This document shows, piece by piece, positions 34,395-46,377 of a stretch of DNA of 64,000 nt. Position 1 is the stretch's first letter. Every line of letters starts with the position of its first letter. Under the pieces are notes generated by a model. That model was not told the DNA's origin. It searched no databases and saw only the letters and a list, made by a program, of their open reading frames with translations. A program made the position numbers and the translations under genes. Source of the DNA: Calliopum simillimum (Eukaryota > Arthropoda > Insecta > Diptera > Lauxaniidae); the NCBI GenBank assembly GCA_951812925.1, contig OX638370.1, positions 434,001 to 498,000 on the forward strand, given 5' to 3'.

Positions 34395-35682
34395 CATAGG
34401 TATAGATAGGTATCGATGATTCCATTTAAAAGGTCACTTTGTTTTTCATGTACAGAAATGTGTGAAAAATGTTTTCCAATGTATTGAGAAGAAAGTAAGC
34501 ATTATTGATTTGCTGCAGGATTTAGATTTTGTAGCGTTTAAAAACCTTAAGTATGCGCAAAGTGTTGATGAACAATTTTTTTCAAATCCAACTTTAGAAA
34601 AAGTGGAGACAAATGGAGAAATCTCTTGACAGTTGATTCTTCACTGCTTTTTTGCCATTTGGTGTTCCATTTATAGTTTATTATGGTGGATGGATAGATA
34701 AAAGGACTGCTAAGCACTTCGATACAAACGCACACACAATTAAAAAAAGGTAGTCGAATTAGCGCCATCTAGCGTGTGGGCCGGCTGCAAACAGCTCATC
34801 TGTCACTTTGACTTTGACAGCATGACACCCTCGTAATTCATGACAATTTGATTTTATTTTGTTTTATTTAATTTATTTTGTTGTTCTCCAGCCATTGTTG
34901 TTGTTTTTTTCCCACTCCAAACTCTTGACATTTGTTTTTTATTCGCTACAAATTTATTTCCTCCTGTTAAATGTACGAATTCGATGTTTGTTCTTGTTGT
35001 TGTTGCTGTTTTTTGGCCTGATTTAATTTTTGGAAATCATTGTGAGACATATGGTTTTGGTAAGCCTTTTGTTGCTGCTGCATTTGTGCGTTGTTGCTGG
35101 TTTGCTTCATTTGGTGGCAACAAAAAAGCCGTCAACTCAGTTGTTGTTGTTTCCGTTTTTGGCTTTCATTTTTTTTCAAGCGATGACGGCAGCAAATGAA
35201 AAGATTGCTATCGTGTGAGTGTTGGTTGTAGGTGCTTTTGTGTGTGTACATTGTGTGTTTGTTTGCCATCGGTTCGAGTTAAGCGGCAAAATTTGAGGAC
35301 CCCTTTTTATAAATTCAATAGTTTTTACTTAGTGAAACTTTTGGAAATATTGATATTTATTGTTTTTTTCGAATAAACTGTCACAGTGACAAGTACACAC
35401 ATGTGAGGGATATTTCCTTATAAACAATGCAAAGAGTTGTTTATTAAAAGGAGATTATTTTATTTTACAATTTATATACTGAATGTGTGAGGTAACAAGT
35501 CGCTGGGCGCTCGTTTGATGCCTCCACATATTTATTTTAGAACGAACATTGAATTTGAATTGAATTTGTATTAATATGATTAGCATCGTGTTTGAAATAT
35601 GTTAATTAGTATAATAAGAAATGTGAGGGAAAAAACTGACAAAATAGTTGTACGATAGTTTAATACATTAAGTACTATAGTT
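34395..35682. other. Gene-poor stretch with TTG-rich runs
   Basis: No gene is supported. TTGTTG/GTTGTT runs at 34880-34905, 34990-35015 and 35080-35150 create overlapping low-complexity ORFs. These have no domain. Confidence 0.3.
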
Positions 35683-35850
35683 TTAGTAACATGTGGCAAC
35701 ACCAGTCAACAGCTGTTACCGCAATCAGCTGTTCACTCACCACACCGAGGTGAGTTGGGATGATTATAACCTCAGTGTAGGCAGAAAATATTGTCATTCG
35801 AGTGACGACCGGCAGCGAGTAAAGGTGGTAAGCATAGTAGTTCGTAGCGT

Positions 35851-36540
35851 TAGTTAGCATGGTATTGAGCCAAGACGATACTGTGAAAGTGAAAACATAG
35901 AAATTGGTAGCATTTAGTTAGAACAGTATTGAGCCAAGCCGATACTGAGTGAGAGTAGTAAACCAAAATAGTGGGGCCTTTAGTTAGCACAGTATTGAGC
36001 CAAGACGATACTGCGATACGGTGGGAGCGGGCCAGCATAGTCACTAGTAGCCTTTAGTTAGCACAGTATTGAGCCAAGACGATACTGCGAGAGTGAGATA
36101 GCGTAATCACTAGGAGAATTTAGATATAACTGTATTGAGCCAAGACGATACGGTGGGAGCGGGACAGCATAATCACTAGTAGCCTTTAGTTAGCACAGTA
36201 TTGAGCCAAGACGATACTGAGAGAGTGAGACAGCATAATCACTAGGAGTTTTCGGTTATAACGGTATTACGCCTATACGGTGAGAGTGAATAGGCACTAG
36301 TAGCCTTAGATAGCACAGTATTGAGCCAAGACGATACTGCGAGAGCGAGATAGCACAATCACTAGGAGTATTTAGATATAACTGTATTGAGCCAAGACGA
36401 TACGGTGAGAGTGAGACAGCATAGTCACTAGGGGCTTGTAGTTAAAACAGTATTGAGCCAAGCCGATACTGCGAGAGTGAGAAGGCATAACAACTAGGAG
36501 TTTTCGGTTATAACAGTATTGAGCCAAGCCGATACTGTGT
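35851..36540 (+). repeat. ~64-bp minisatellite, about 11 units
   Basis: Units of roughly 60-70 bp each hold CAGTATTGAGCCAAGACGAT followed by ACTG, then a GAGAGTGAGA stretch and CACTAGGAG/CACTAGTAG. At least ten units keep the GAGCCAAG core and one (near 36260) is degenerate. In most units CAGTAT..ATACTG forms a 6-bp dyad around a 12-base core. Two alternating unit types (TTAGTTAGCACAG and AGATATAACTG heads) suggest higher-order duplication. Minus-strand ORFs here are translations of the repeat. Confidence 0.9.
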
Positions 36541-36579
36541 AGGTAGGACGTGCGAACCGGATTGTAACGCGCGCAAAGG

Positions 36580-36587
36580 TATAAATA
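36580..36587 (+). promoter_or_regulatory. TATA box candidate
   Basis: TATAAATA lies just downstream of the minisatellite in a GC-richer context (TAACGCGCGCAAAGG before it). AATAAA signals follow within 30-45 bp. This would serve the putative LTR unit rather than a host gene. Confidence 0.35.
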
Positions 36588-36770
36588 AGGTACTGTAGTT
36601 TTAAGAAAGGCTGTTAATAAAAGAAATAAAAGAAGAAACCCGGTGTTTATATTTAATTCAAACGGATAACTGTTAACCTTTTCTCCCAAAATAAAAATAT
36701 TTTGTGACGCGAACCTTGGCCACCGGCGAGCCAAGACCTCGGCCCTAGCAAAAGCTTCGTCACAAATGTA

Positions 36771-37054
36771 ACACTAGCTTACAGCCAAAACGAACAAGAA
36801 ATGCCACTATTTTTTTCGATGCACTTAGGCTTCCTAAGCTCGAAAATTAAAAAAAAAAGTTTATGGATTGGTTTTGAGAGATGAGTTTTTTTGTCATATT
36901 TTTGTACCAGTGTTATTAGAGGAAATGAGTTTCACTTTTTGTGTAGTAGTAGAGTCTAGTTTGCCTAAAAAATTACGAAACGCGGTTGCCGGAATCAGCG
37001 CACGAAACTTACCCAAAATCATTACCGGAAATCTATTAAAAATTTTGTGTGCCA
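36771..37054. other. No feature seen
   Basis: A+T-rich spacer between the LTR-like unit and the next MITE. A short plus ORF (36868-37104) has no recognisable domain. Confidence 0.3.
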
Positions 37055-37371
37055 TAGTGATGAGCAAAATTTACCTTGGCAGGTTTTCGTGGCCAAGACG
37101 TTGATATAATATCAAGACCAAGACTGCTGTGATCTTGGTCTTGGCCATGATGATCATCAAGCCATGAACTGCTTGGTAATTTATAGTGAAGAAAAGTGTA
37201 ATGCCCTTTTCAAGCATAAAATCATCTTTCAATTCAAAATTTGGCATCTTAAAACCCAACTGCTTTGGAAAAATAACGTTTGAAAATTTTGAATACTAAA
37301 CAATCTTTAGAATTTTTTTCAAAGCAAATGCCAAGACTTCTATGGTTTTCATCTTGCTCATCACTAATCAC
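37055..37371. mobile_element. hAT-like MITE
   Basis: TAGTGATGAGCAAAAT at the left is matched by ATCTTGCTCATCACTA at the right. Such TAGTGATG ends are common in insect hAT elements. Inside, CAAGACCAAGA and TCTTGGTCTTGG form a strong internal hairpin (37111-37147). The 8-bp duplication expected for hAT is not evident. Confidence 0.5.
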
Positions 37372-39009
37372 TAGAATTTCTGCATTATTTGTAAAATGGG
37401 TCCAAAATGTAAATATTTAGCAAAAAAAAAGTACGCCATAATTTTCGAGCAATTAAGTTTGTAAATGTTTGCAAATCTGCAAATAATAAAAATAACGAAA
37501 ACAAGTGATAAATGCACGTCATTGCAAAAAAAGGACAACACAGGAAATTAAGCAAAACAAATAGTTTGCAAATATTTCGAGATTTTCGTGCAGAGTGAAA
37601 AGAAAGTTCAAAAATAAACTGAATTTTTAAAAAAATCAACAGTTTCCCAGAAATAATAGAGAAGTTAATCGATTTTTTTACGCAATAGTGAAAATTAAAG
37701 TTAATTTTTTATTTTAAAGATCCCTTTTGACACCAAATACGAGTACCAGTCAATAGTGCAATTGACCATTGAAATTATGTAAAGTGTAATTGCAATTTAT
37801 TTTCATAGCACTCATAGACATTTCACTGCGAATTAAGAAATAAAACCACGTAATGCGATTTGTTCGCTTTTTATCACAACTGAAACATTTCACTTTGCCT
37901 ACTCCATGGCAATTAATTGCACACTTAACACAATTACACATTGAAAAAGTTAAAAATTAAAAAAATTGCAGTTAATTTCCTCGAAAAATGATTAATTCAC
38001 ACTGCGGTCGAAGCTGGAAAGCGAAAATGTTCAAATGGCGACATGTCGCCATTGAGTTGAGTCCACCAGCAGCGGCAACAGCATAATTAATTCCTTTAAC
38101 CAATACAACGTGGACAAGCGTTGTTGGTAACACTGCGCATAATTAAATTAAACAAAACAAAAATGCATTCATTTCGAAAAAGTTGTGAAAAAAAAAAAAA
38201 ATGTAAAATACAAAAATAAACAAAAGCCAACAAAAGTACCATAAAATGATAAGCTCACACTTACAAAAATGCAAAACAAAAAAAAAATTTGAATTTAAAT
38301 GAATTGAAATTTTTTTAAATTCAATTGGCAACACTGGTAAAAATGATAAAAAATTAACTTCAATAAAATACAAAAAATGTTTTGTTGTAATCCTTTGAGC
38401 TGCAAGGGAGGTTTCATATATGTAACTTTTATAAATTACCGTTAACTCCCTTCAAAATCAAAAAATCTAAACACCCACACTTCCCTCCCTCCGAGCACTA
38501 GGGGCTTTTTATTAAATTTTAATATATTTATTCCACTTTTGCTTAAAATAAGTCAATTAATCGTTCAATTGGAAAATCATTTAAACTGACGCTGGCAAAT
38601 TGAAATTGAATTTGGCGGCACAGAAACCGCTGTTGCAGGTATCTGTAGCAAATTACTGCATTTCAATTGCGGTGGCGCTGCAACGTTCTTTTTTAAGTTA
38701 AATTGTTTTTGCAGAATTATATTTTTTGAAGTGTTAAAAATACCACCACAGTGCGATAAATTTAGTTTTTTTATTGAATTATTAGATGGAACTGAATGTA
38801 TGTCATTTGCTATTGATACCCTCCTAATGGATAGATTGCCTTGGGATAGGAAAATTCATGTTAAAAATTTCATATGGAAGACTTAACAAATATTTGGCCA
38901 GTTGGTGAAATATCCAAAAACAAAAACCCAATTAAAAATCACCGAAAATTTTAAATTAAGTTATATTAAGATATTAAAACTAAAAAGTATGTTACATAGC
39001 TTAAATATA
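37372..39009. other. Gene-poor stretch
   Basis: No gene or clear repeat pair. Very A+T-rich, with poly-A near 38189-38201. Short ORFs have no motif. Confidence 0.3.
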
Positions 39010-39182
39010 AATAAAAATTAAAGTTAAAAATAATATTTTCATTGGATATTTTTATTATTGGAGATTTTATTTTGAATTTTTTTTTTGTTGGATTTTATTT
39101 TTATTGGATATTTTTATTTTTAGATGTTATTCTTTAGATATAATTTTTTGGATGTGATTCTTTGGATATTTTTAATTGGAAT
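39010..39182. repeat. Irregular GGATATTTTTATT repeat tract
   Basis: About eight imperfect units of GGAT/GAGATnTTnTT(A/T) follow one another (TTGGATATTTTTATT, TTGGAGATTTTATTT, TTGGATTTTATTT and so on). It is a T-rich minisatellite-like tract of 13-22 bp units. Confidence 0.55.
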
Positions 39183-40750
39183 CGACATTTAATTTGTTTT
39201 TGAAAAGTTCAATATATGATTTTCTATTTTTAATTTCAACAAAATTGGCGATGAAAAAACTTAAGAATAATATGGTATTTTGAAATTCGAGTTCTACACA
39301 AGAAATGATTACTCATAAGAAAGACTAAATCTCTAATAGTGTGTACCTAAACTATAATTGTCATCTGGGAGTCATTATCAAATATTTTCTGTTAGTTTTG
39401 TCCATTTAGAAGCGACAGCCAACAGGAATCACATGTTCGCTGTGCTAAATTTTTCCCTACCGAATTTAAGGACGAATGGTTCTTACTAGTAGTTTTGTAA
39501 TTACCATGAGGGAACTATTGTATAAAACCCTGATAGACCCGTTCTTAAAGGAAAGAAACCAAGCAGAGCGAAATAGGGTGAATTGTATCCACATAGAAAC
39601 TTCATAGTACAAATTTTCAAAAAAAAAAAAAAACAAACTTTGTTCTCATGAATAAGTATTTACTCTGACAACACGAATACTTAAAATAATATCAGGTATA
39701 CTTTGTTTATACCTCAGTAACTGTCTTATTATGGAATTTAGCCTTTAAAGCAATGTTTAAACTTTTCATGACAATTTAGCTACGGATACATTAATGAAAC
39801 TTTTCTTTTTATTGGCAAAATTAAATTTTATAATAATGCAAGCCAGAAAAAAAAATCATCCTCACTGACCAACACCATTTTACTATTTTTAGCTAATTAA
39901 TGTGAACGCACTGCATTGCTGATGTACCAATTGGCGGAACGATTTCTACTGCTGCTCATGCTGTATGTGTGTATTTGTAAATATGTGCCTGTGTGAAAGC
40001 AGAACATTTTACGCCACTAAATTTATATATGACCTACTACAGGCTATGGTCATCCAGACACGAGCTTATGGTTACCACATTAATTTCTACCCAGCAAGAA
40101 ATTGTGATTTTAAGTCAAGAGTAGGCGAAGTTACAGTCCCCAGTTCTGCTACTTATAACAAAACTAATACAAAAACGCGGACTCATCAGTGGGGGCAACA
40201 AGGGCTGTACTCTCCATTTTAATACGTTAACCAGTTTAATCGAAAAATTATAAAAGAAAATGTGGTGTTTGTATGTGCGTGATTGGAGGAGAACATGCAC
40301 TTCTTGTTTTGAAGTCAATTTTGACCCAATTTGCTAAAAAGTGGTCACCTTTTGTTAGATTTTTAAAGCTCAGAATATGTAAAGGGAACAAAACCGGCAC
40401 AATTTTGAAATGGTTCAGGAGTCAGAAAATTTTTTGGAAATAAAGCAAAATTTAGTTAGGAAATAAATTTTTTGCCAATTTCAGGCTTTATATCCAAAAT
40501 ATTTTTTTGGCGTTATTCCTTGACGTTATTTCCCTTTTGTAAGCCACATAACTTATGAAAAGATAGCCATAATCTTTGGAAAGAAAGCCAGAATATTTTT
40601 TGGCTTTAATTTCAAACCAAAATGTAAATAACGCCAGAGTTTTGTATAAAAAAATTTTTCTGGCATTATTTCCGGTGGCCTCTTGAAATTTTTGCCGCCA
40701 TACATTTGGTTTTTATTAATTAAAACTCTGCGCTATTTTTCCTTTCAGGG
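39183..40750. other. No gene supported
   Basis: Plain A+T-rich sequence. At 40420-40680 the phrase TGGCxxTATTTCC/AAAATTTTTTGG recurs loosely. ORFs at 39965-40222 and 40115-40318 have no domain. Confidence 0.25.
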
Positions 40751-41119
40751 TCATTTTCTGAGTTCATACGCATTGATGTTACTGGTGTTTTCCGGTACAC
40801 CCAATGTTGTACGGCAGTCATTTGTTGTTGTATTTGGCATCCTAATTAATGGAACGCAATGCAAATTAATTAAAATTCGATTCGATTTTTGACTCTGTTT
40901 GCACATTTTCCACACTTTCCCAACTGAGGCGTGCATTCGCTCAATCAGCCAATTGTTTATTACTGCCTCCCTATCTTCCTCAGTTGTTCCCACCAACTCG
41001 TATGTTGCTGATTTCGATTTTAGCCAATTGAATTTTTCATTTTGGCCACATTCGCGCTGCACCGAACACATGAACAGAGTCTCCTCTGAAATAAAAACAA
41101 AACTCGCACGGCACTTCAT
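40751..41119 (-). CDS. Possible internal coding exon (uncertain)
   Basis: I do not recognise this sequence. On the minus strand, after a good acceptor (TTTGTTTTTATTTCAG, exon start near 41089), the frame reads EETLFMCSVQRECGQNEKFN, WLKSKSATYELVGTTEEDRE and AVINNWLIERMHASVGKVWK. The mixed charged/hydrophobic composition is more protein-like than most frames here. No strong donor closes the exon and no neighbouring exon was identified. It could be a conserved non-coding segment or a chance frame. Confidence 0.2.
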   Translation of the reverse strand: MKCRASFVFISEETLFMCSVQRECGQNEKFNWLKSKSATYELVGTTEEDREAVINNWLIERMHASVGKVWKMCKQSQKSNRILINLHCVPLIRMPNTTTNDCRTTLGVPENTSNINAYELRK

Positions 41120-41922
41120 TACTCGGTACTGTGATGCGACAACGTTTGCCTGAATATGTAGCAGGACATGATGCAGGAAAACGCAAGCTGCTGGCGCTGC
41201 AATTAATTCAATTAAAATTGCAGCGAAAGTTTATTGGAGTTTGTGTCGAAATCAGCAAAAATCAGTATACATAGCAACAACATGAAGTGCTTTTGTTATT
41301 GCTGTTGTTGAAAAATGCAAAGTTATGAGCTCGACAAGTTGTAATGAATGTTGAAGATACTCAGAGGAGAACAAGCCATAAAACAAGTTATCGACAGTAA
41401 AAAAAAAATCGTAGAAATAAATGAACTTAAATTTTCAGCATCGAAATTTTTGTTTTGGCGCCCATTATGATAATGAAACTTAAATAAAAATAAGATCTAG
41501 AAAAACAACTATTCACAAATACACGTATACGCTACTTTTTTTAATTAAAAACTACCCCAGATGCGTCTTTCTTATTCTGGAGAATATCTAAACCGTTGCA
41601 GTGAGTTGACATTCAGCTCTTAACGTTTTTTATGAAGACTAAACTTAAATCGAAAAAAGTATGAGAAGATGTCATCATCATTGGAATGCCCCAAGGATGC
41701 GTTAAGCCTAACTTCGGTAAACCTGTAGTTTCTTGACATGCATTCTAATTTGTTAACCAAAATAAAAACTTTAGCCTTGCCAACAATTAACTGATTATAA
41801 CCCATAATGTTACAACCATTGTCGTGTTATTTTTGTCTGCTTATGGGAGATGTCCTTTTGTGAGAGTTTTCATTCTATACACTCGGTGTAGAGTATTAAA
41901 AACAATACCTTCAGTAATTATT
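41120..41922. other. No gene supported
   Basis: A+T-rich, with a short A run at 41399-41408. The ORF at 41620-41805 (minus) has no motif. Confidence 0.25.
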
Positions 41923-42785
41923 GGGTGCTATTATTGATTCCGTTCGATAAGGAAATTTTCGCGGAAAGAAATATCGTTCGATATGAAAACTACTATTATT
42001 GATTCCGACGGTAGAGGAATATCGAACGAGAATATTGGAAACCCTGAAATAAGAACATTTTGACAGATGACAAAGAATAAAAAAAATTAGAAGTGTCAAC
42101 AAAGGAAAATTATGAATCATTGATAATTTTTTGTAAATATCATATACATTTTAGAGTTCGGTGAAGACACGTGTTTCTCCAAAGTTGTTTTTTGTAAAAA
42201 AGTGTTGATAATTTTTTTTTTCCAAGTGATTACGTTTCATCGTTTGATCACCGCAGCGAGGATTGGATGTGAAAGTGACTTCTCCTATATGAGATGTATA
42301 TCTAATCAAAATAAAGACGAATTGTTTCCTTTATTTAATAAAATAAAATGAAATGTATTGCTTTATGAATTTTGAGTTTTATTTTAAAAATAAATTTTGT
42401 AATTTTTAATTAAACTGACTATTGTGTAGTAGTAAATTGTTTAAAATTTATATTTAATATTAAGCTTAATTTCTTTATCAATAAAAAAAGCAAAATTATC
42501 AAAAAAGCATGCATTTTTAACTTTTTATTGTCGTTCCGTCACAAAAATTTTGCGGAAGGAAACAACTGAAATATATCTATCCGTCGGAATCAAGAATACA
42601 CAAAAATGAACGTCACTTCGATGTCAGGGTTGTTAAATTTGTCAAATTATTTGCGGAAACAATAATACCAAATTTATCTGTTTTGCGGAACAGTGATGAC
42701 AGATGTATCTAATTTTCGGAATCAATAATAGCAAAATTTGCTTCCGCGCGGAAAATGCTTTCCGACGGAATCAAGAATAACACCC
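41923..42785. mobile_element. 863-bp MITE built from a repeated GGAATCAATAATA motif
   Basis: The end GGGTGCTATTATTGATTCC (41923-41941) is matched by GGAATCAAGAATAACACCC (42767-42785). ATT lies on both sides. The same ATTATTGATTCC / GGAATCAATAATA motif recurs inside (near 41992, 42586, 42718), each time beside CCGTCGG/CGGAA sequence. No ORF. Superfamily unknown; a 3-bp duplication would fit Harbinger. Confidence 0.7.
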
Positions 42786-43925
42786 ATTATGATGCAAAAC
42801 GTAACGACTTGAAACCGCTTAAATTTAATTGTCTATCCCAAACGCACAAATCTAGCGCCTACATATAACTCTTCTTGCAGTCTGAAGTGCATTCTTTTGT
42901 TTAAATAATTATTTTTTTTACTATAGTTCAGTACCAGCGCGGGCCCTACTTTTGCAATTAACCTTTCAATCACCTCATCTAAGGCATTAGAATGTCCCTT
43001 GCAAATTATCATCGGTTGCTTTTTGCGTATTTTTTATATTGAGCCTTTAATTACTATATTTGACCATAACGTTGATTAATTGAAGAGCAATTGGCTCATT
43101 GCCAAAGAATCCTTGACAAATAATTGCACAAAAATGGATGTAATTTAGTGAGAGAATAGTGTTATGGACAGAAAATCAATGCAATAAATTAAAATAAAAT
43201 CAAGTTCCTTAAGCGTTTCAGTATCAAAAATTTAAAAATCCTTCGAATCGCACATTTTAAGTCTGACCACCACATGCATACGAGTAAATGCTACATTGTT
43301 TGTTGAGTTTTATTGCAAAAGGGTATGTTGTTCTGATTACAACACAACTTACACACTGCTGCATGAAGGCTAAATTGTGTGCGAGACGAAGCTGTTGCAA
43401 CATGTTGCACGAAAATGAATCTCTGGCAATTGCGCATGTTCACTTTTTGTATGGATGGTTTTCCTTCCTATCATTTTCAGCACGAAATCATTGTTGCGAA
43501 CAACAGGTAAAGTTTTCAAAGAACGCACAGATTTCTTGGTATTTCCATGTCGGAGAGGAAGGTTACAGGTGGATGTGGCGGCTTTTTTTTAGCATTGCCA
43601 AAAAGTTTCTGTATGTAAACAAACACCGATCGTCTTATGCGTTTTTCTCCTCCATAATTCTATTAAATATTTTATTGAAGAACCCCTTTTAAAGCAAGAG
43701 GGCACTTTTACGTTCAATTTATTCAAAAATATGTATATAAAAAAAAAATCACTAGGTCAGAATGAATGTTTAGAGCATAGCCGCCCACGCGTGCCATCGC
43801 AAAGTGCCATTATTTGAAAATCACTTGATCTCACGTGCCACAGCAAAATTTAATTATTGAAAATGTAAATCGCAAACGCAAGTAACGGTATATGCGAAAT
43901 TTTGAAGAATTGCGATCGACCACCA
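42786..43925. other. No gene supported
   Basis: The ORF at 43288-43692 (134 codons, plus) has no domain. Inside it, TATCATTTTCAG and CAG|GTAAAG sites bracket 26 bases (43481-43506), which would be a microexon if used. Evidence is too thin to annotate. Confidence 0.25.
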
Positions 43926-44038
43926 GCAACAACATATGCGTAAATTTTGTTGTTGTTTTTTGCGATCGCACAAGACTGTGTTTTGTTGTTGTTTTTTCGT
44001 CCACACAGGACTGTGTGTTTTGTTGTTGCAACAAAACG
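43926..44038 (+). repeat. 2.5 copies of a ~40-bp TTTTGTTGTTGT repeat
   Basis: Each unit joins TTTTGTTGTTGTTTTTT with a CG..CACA..GACTGTGT stretch: GCGATCGCACAAGACTGTG, then CGTCCACACAGGACTGTGTG. A third partial TTTTGTTGTTG follows. Overlapping ORFs on both strands are by-products. Confidence 0.7.
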
Positions 44039-44700
44039 CAAGGGTTCCTATCGAAAAGAAAAAAACAACAACACACAATGGCAACAACAAATTTGATCAT
44101 TTTATGAACTTTCAGGATTTTTTAGATCTGCGAAAAAAAAAAAACACTCGCACAAGTAACTGTTAGTTTAAAAATCTTTGCTGGTTGTTGTTTTCAATAA
44201 TTTTAAAAAATTTATGTTTTCTTTTTTATTAATTTTACATGGGGGCCACGACTTTTTATGCGAGTGCCAAATTTTTTTAATTTTGCTCTAGACGGGCAGC
44301 TATGGTTTAGAGGAATAAAAAAAGTTTCGAGATCTGTTACTTATTCTGAACGGTGGACTAGTTGGTAGGATGAAACATTGTCAACACCATCGATTTAATG
44401 TCAGAGGGTCGGAAACCCCTTTAGCCAGTAAGCTAGGCAGCATAGACCCGCTTGCGTTACATGTAAGTACATAGTAATGTATGCACACTATATGAATCGA
44501 TAATGTTTAAACCAAGGGTGTCAGCGTTTTAAAATCACTGAGCCAAGCGCAGTCAGCGCAAAAACAATTTTTAGTTGTTTTTTGGTGGTTTGTTTATAGC
44601 AACAACAATATTTCAATAATTTCTGAGAACTACAACTAAAAATTATTTGTTGTTTAATTCCGCGAAATTTTGACAAGCTCAAAAAATAACACTAAAAATT
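44039..44700. other. No gene supported
   Basis: A TGGACTAGTTGGTAGGAT box A-like sequence (44352-44369) and GGGTCGGAAACCCC (44407-44420) are spaced as in a tRNA-derived repeat, but are too weak to call. Otherwise A+T-rich. Confidence 0.25.
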
Positions 44701-45564
44701 ACACAGGTTTACAAAAAAAAAAAAAATGTCATGGCGTTTTGAGCAGACTATGTGTTTCCTAGGGTTTTGGACGTCCTGAATCCGAATCCGTGATCCGTTT
44801 TTTTCCAGAACGTCTGAGAAAAAAGATTTCAAGGTCACATGGAGGTCAAAATGGTCATGTGTCGTTTAGTGATAAATTCGCAAAATTCTGAAACTAATTT
44901 TTTATCATTGAATTCGTAGTCCTTAAAAAGAATATGTGATCAAAAACGGTCTCTCAGACCCAGTTTTGGAGATATAGCCATCGGAAGATCTGGATATATT
45001 TTCTATGAAAACCGCTATAAGTTGGGAACCACTGGATGGATTTGGAAAATATTGATGTCATATGAAAGGTATTTTGTGAATGTTGTTGTTGTTATTGCTG
45101 ATGTATTTGTTGTTGTAATTTAAAAATTTCTCAAAATTTCAAAAAAGGTTATGTCTCCAAAACTATAAATTCAATTTTATAGGTTGTCAAAATACCTTTC
45201 ATATGACATCAATATTTCTTAAATCCATCCAGGGGTTCCCAACTTATAGCGATTTTCATAGAAGATATATCCGGATCTTCCGATGGCTATGTCTCCTAAA
45301 CTGGGTCCGAGAGACCGGTTTTGATCACATATTCTTTTTAAGGACTACGAATTCAATGATAAAAAATTAGTTTCAGAATTTTAGCGAATTTATTACTAAC
45401 CAACACACGAACCCCATTTTGACCTCCATATGACCTTGAAATCTTTTTTCTCAGACGTTCTGGAAAAAAACGGACCCCAGATTCGGATTCAGGACGTCAA
45501 AGTCCCTAGGAAACACATAGTCTGATCAAAACGCCATGACATTTTTTTTTTGTAAACCTGTGTT
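44701..45564. mobile_element. 864-bp palindromic element, family D
   Basis: Ends are ACACAGGTTTAC and GTAAACCTGTGT. The left arm (44701-45075) is a near-complete inverted copy of the right arm (45187-45564), around a TTGTTG-rich loop. The module CCTGAATCCGAATCCG is at 44775-44790 with its inverse near 45478-45493, followed inward by ACGTCTGAG as in the 15.2-kb element. No preserved ORF. Confidence 0.8.
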
Positions 45565-45995
45565 ATTTCTGTGATTGTTGTATTTCTGCGAAATTTGTAA
45601 AATATTGAAATATTCTTTTTGTTGTAGTCGAGCCAAAATTGGCTCACTTTTGTTCTACGCTGACAACCTTGATTTAAACCCCACATGTGACAATTTTTCG
45701 ACTTTGCTTTTTTGGCAGATTCCTTGTTAATGAGATAACAACACATCGATTTTCGATAAAAAATCCCTATCTGCCTTATCTACAAAGAATATCATGATTT
45801 CTACTCACATTTGCTTTAAAATGTTCACGCAAGGGTTCCTATTGTCATCAATAGTTACATCTTTTAAACCGGTTTTACTAAATAAAGTTACATCTTGGAA
45901 CAACATTTGGAATTTTAACACTCATTGATTCTTACGTAGTTGTACCGATACTTGAATTTCGAGTATTAAGCTCATCTCAAACGCCTGCTCACTTC
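45565..45995. other. No feature seen
   Basis: Spacer between two repeats, with no ORF or motif. Confidence 0.3.
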
Positions 45996-46377
45996 ACACT
46001 CAAAAAAAATAAAAATAAAAAATAAATTAAGACAAATCCGTAAGATATAACATTCAAAATAAATGTAAGAACAGTTAAAAAGACTCTCCACTCAAAAATT
46101 ACAATCAATTCACAATTACCCAAAAAGTTCAATAATCAAAAATTGAATTACATAACTGAAATTCACAATTATTTTAATAAGAGTGGTTTTATAGTTGAAA
46201 TGGATTTATCACTGACTTTGTCCTGCCATTTATGGTTTTTGCAATATCTTACTCATCTTTACAGTAGGAGTAAAATAACTATCGAATTACAGTCAAAAAT
46301 GTATTTTCATGCAATAATGACTATTTGTGCAGTAGTAACTGTAAAATTAAAAATTAGGTGTAAAATTTTTTGAGTGT
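45996..46377. mobile_element. MITE with ACACTCAAAAAA ends
   Basis: ACACTCAAAAAAAATAAAA at the left is matched by AAAATTTTTTGAGTGT at the right. 382 bp, A+T-rich, no coding capacity. Short ACACTCAAAAAA ends are widespread in small insect elements. Target duplication not resolved. Confidence 0.5.

Larger units (their letters stand above)
35683..36770 (+). mobile_element. LTR-like unit containing a minisatellite (tentative)
   Basis: The order is a CAGCTG-rich head (35690-35760), a minisatellite (35851-36540), a TATA box (TATAAATA, 36580-36587), two AATAAA signals (36616-36630), then a GC-rich tail with TTTGTGACG..CGTCACAAA inverted repeats (about 36693-36766). U3-repeats-TATA-polyA order resembles a solo LTR. 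I found no certain 5-bp target duplication or TG..CA ends. Confidence 0.3.

Noticed and set aside
36372..36734. 120-codon minus ORF with repeated SIGLAQYC peptide
   Set aside because: It is just the minisatellite translated. Neighbouring units give the same peptide in other frames.
43481..43506. 26-nt microexon between TTTTCAG and GTAAAG
   Set aside because: Splice sites are plausible but no partner exons or host gene were found; chance is likely at this window size.
43831..44166. Five overlapping ORFs on both strands
   Set aside because: Low-complexity artefacts of TTGTTG repeats.
44340..44432. tRNA-like box A and box B
   Set aside because: Box B (GGGTCGGAAACC) departs from consensus and no cloverleaf stems pair; too weak to annotate.
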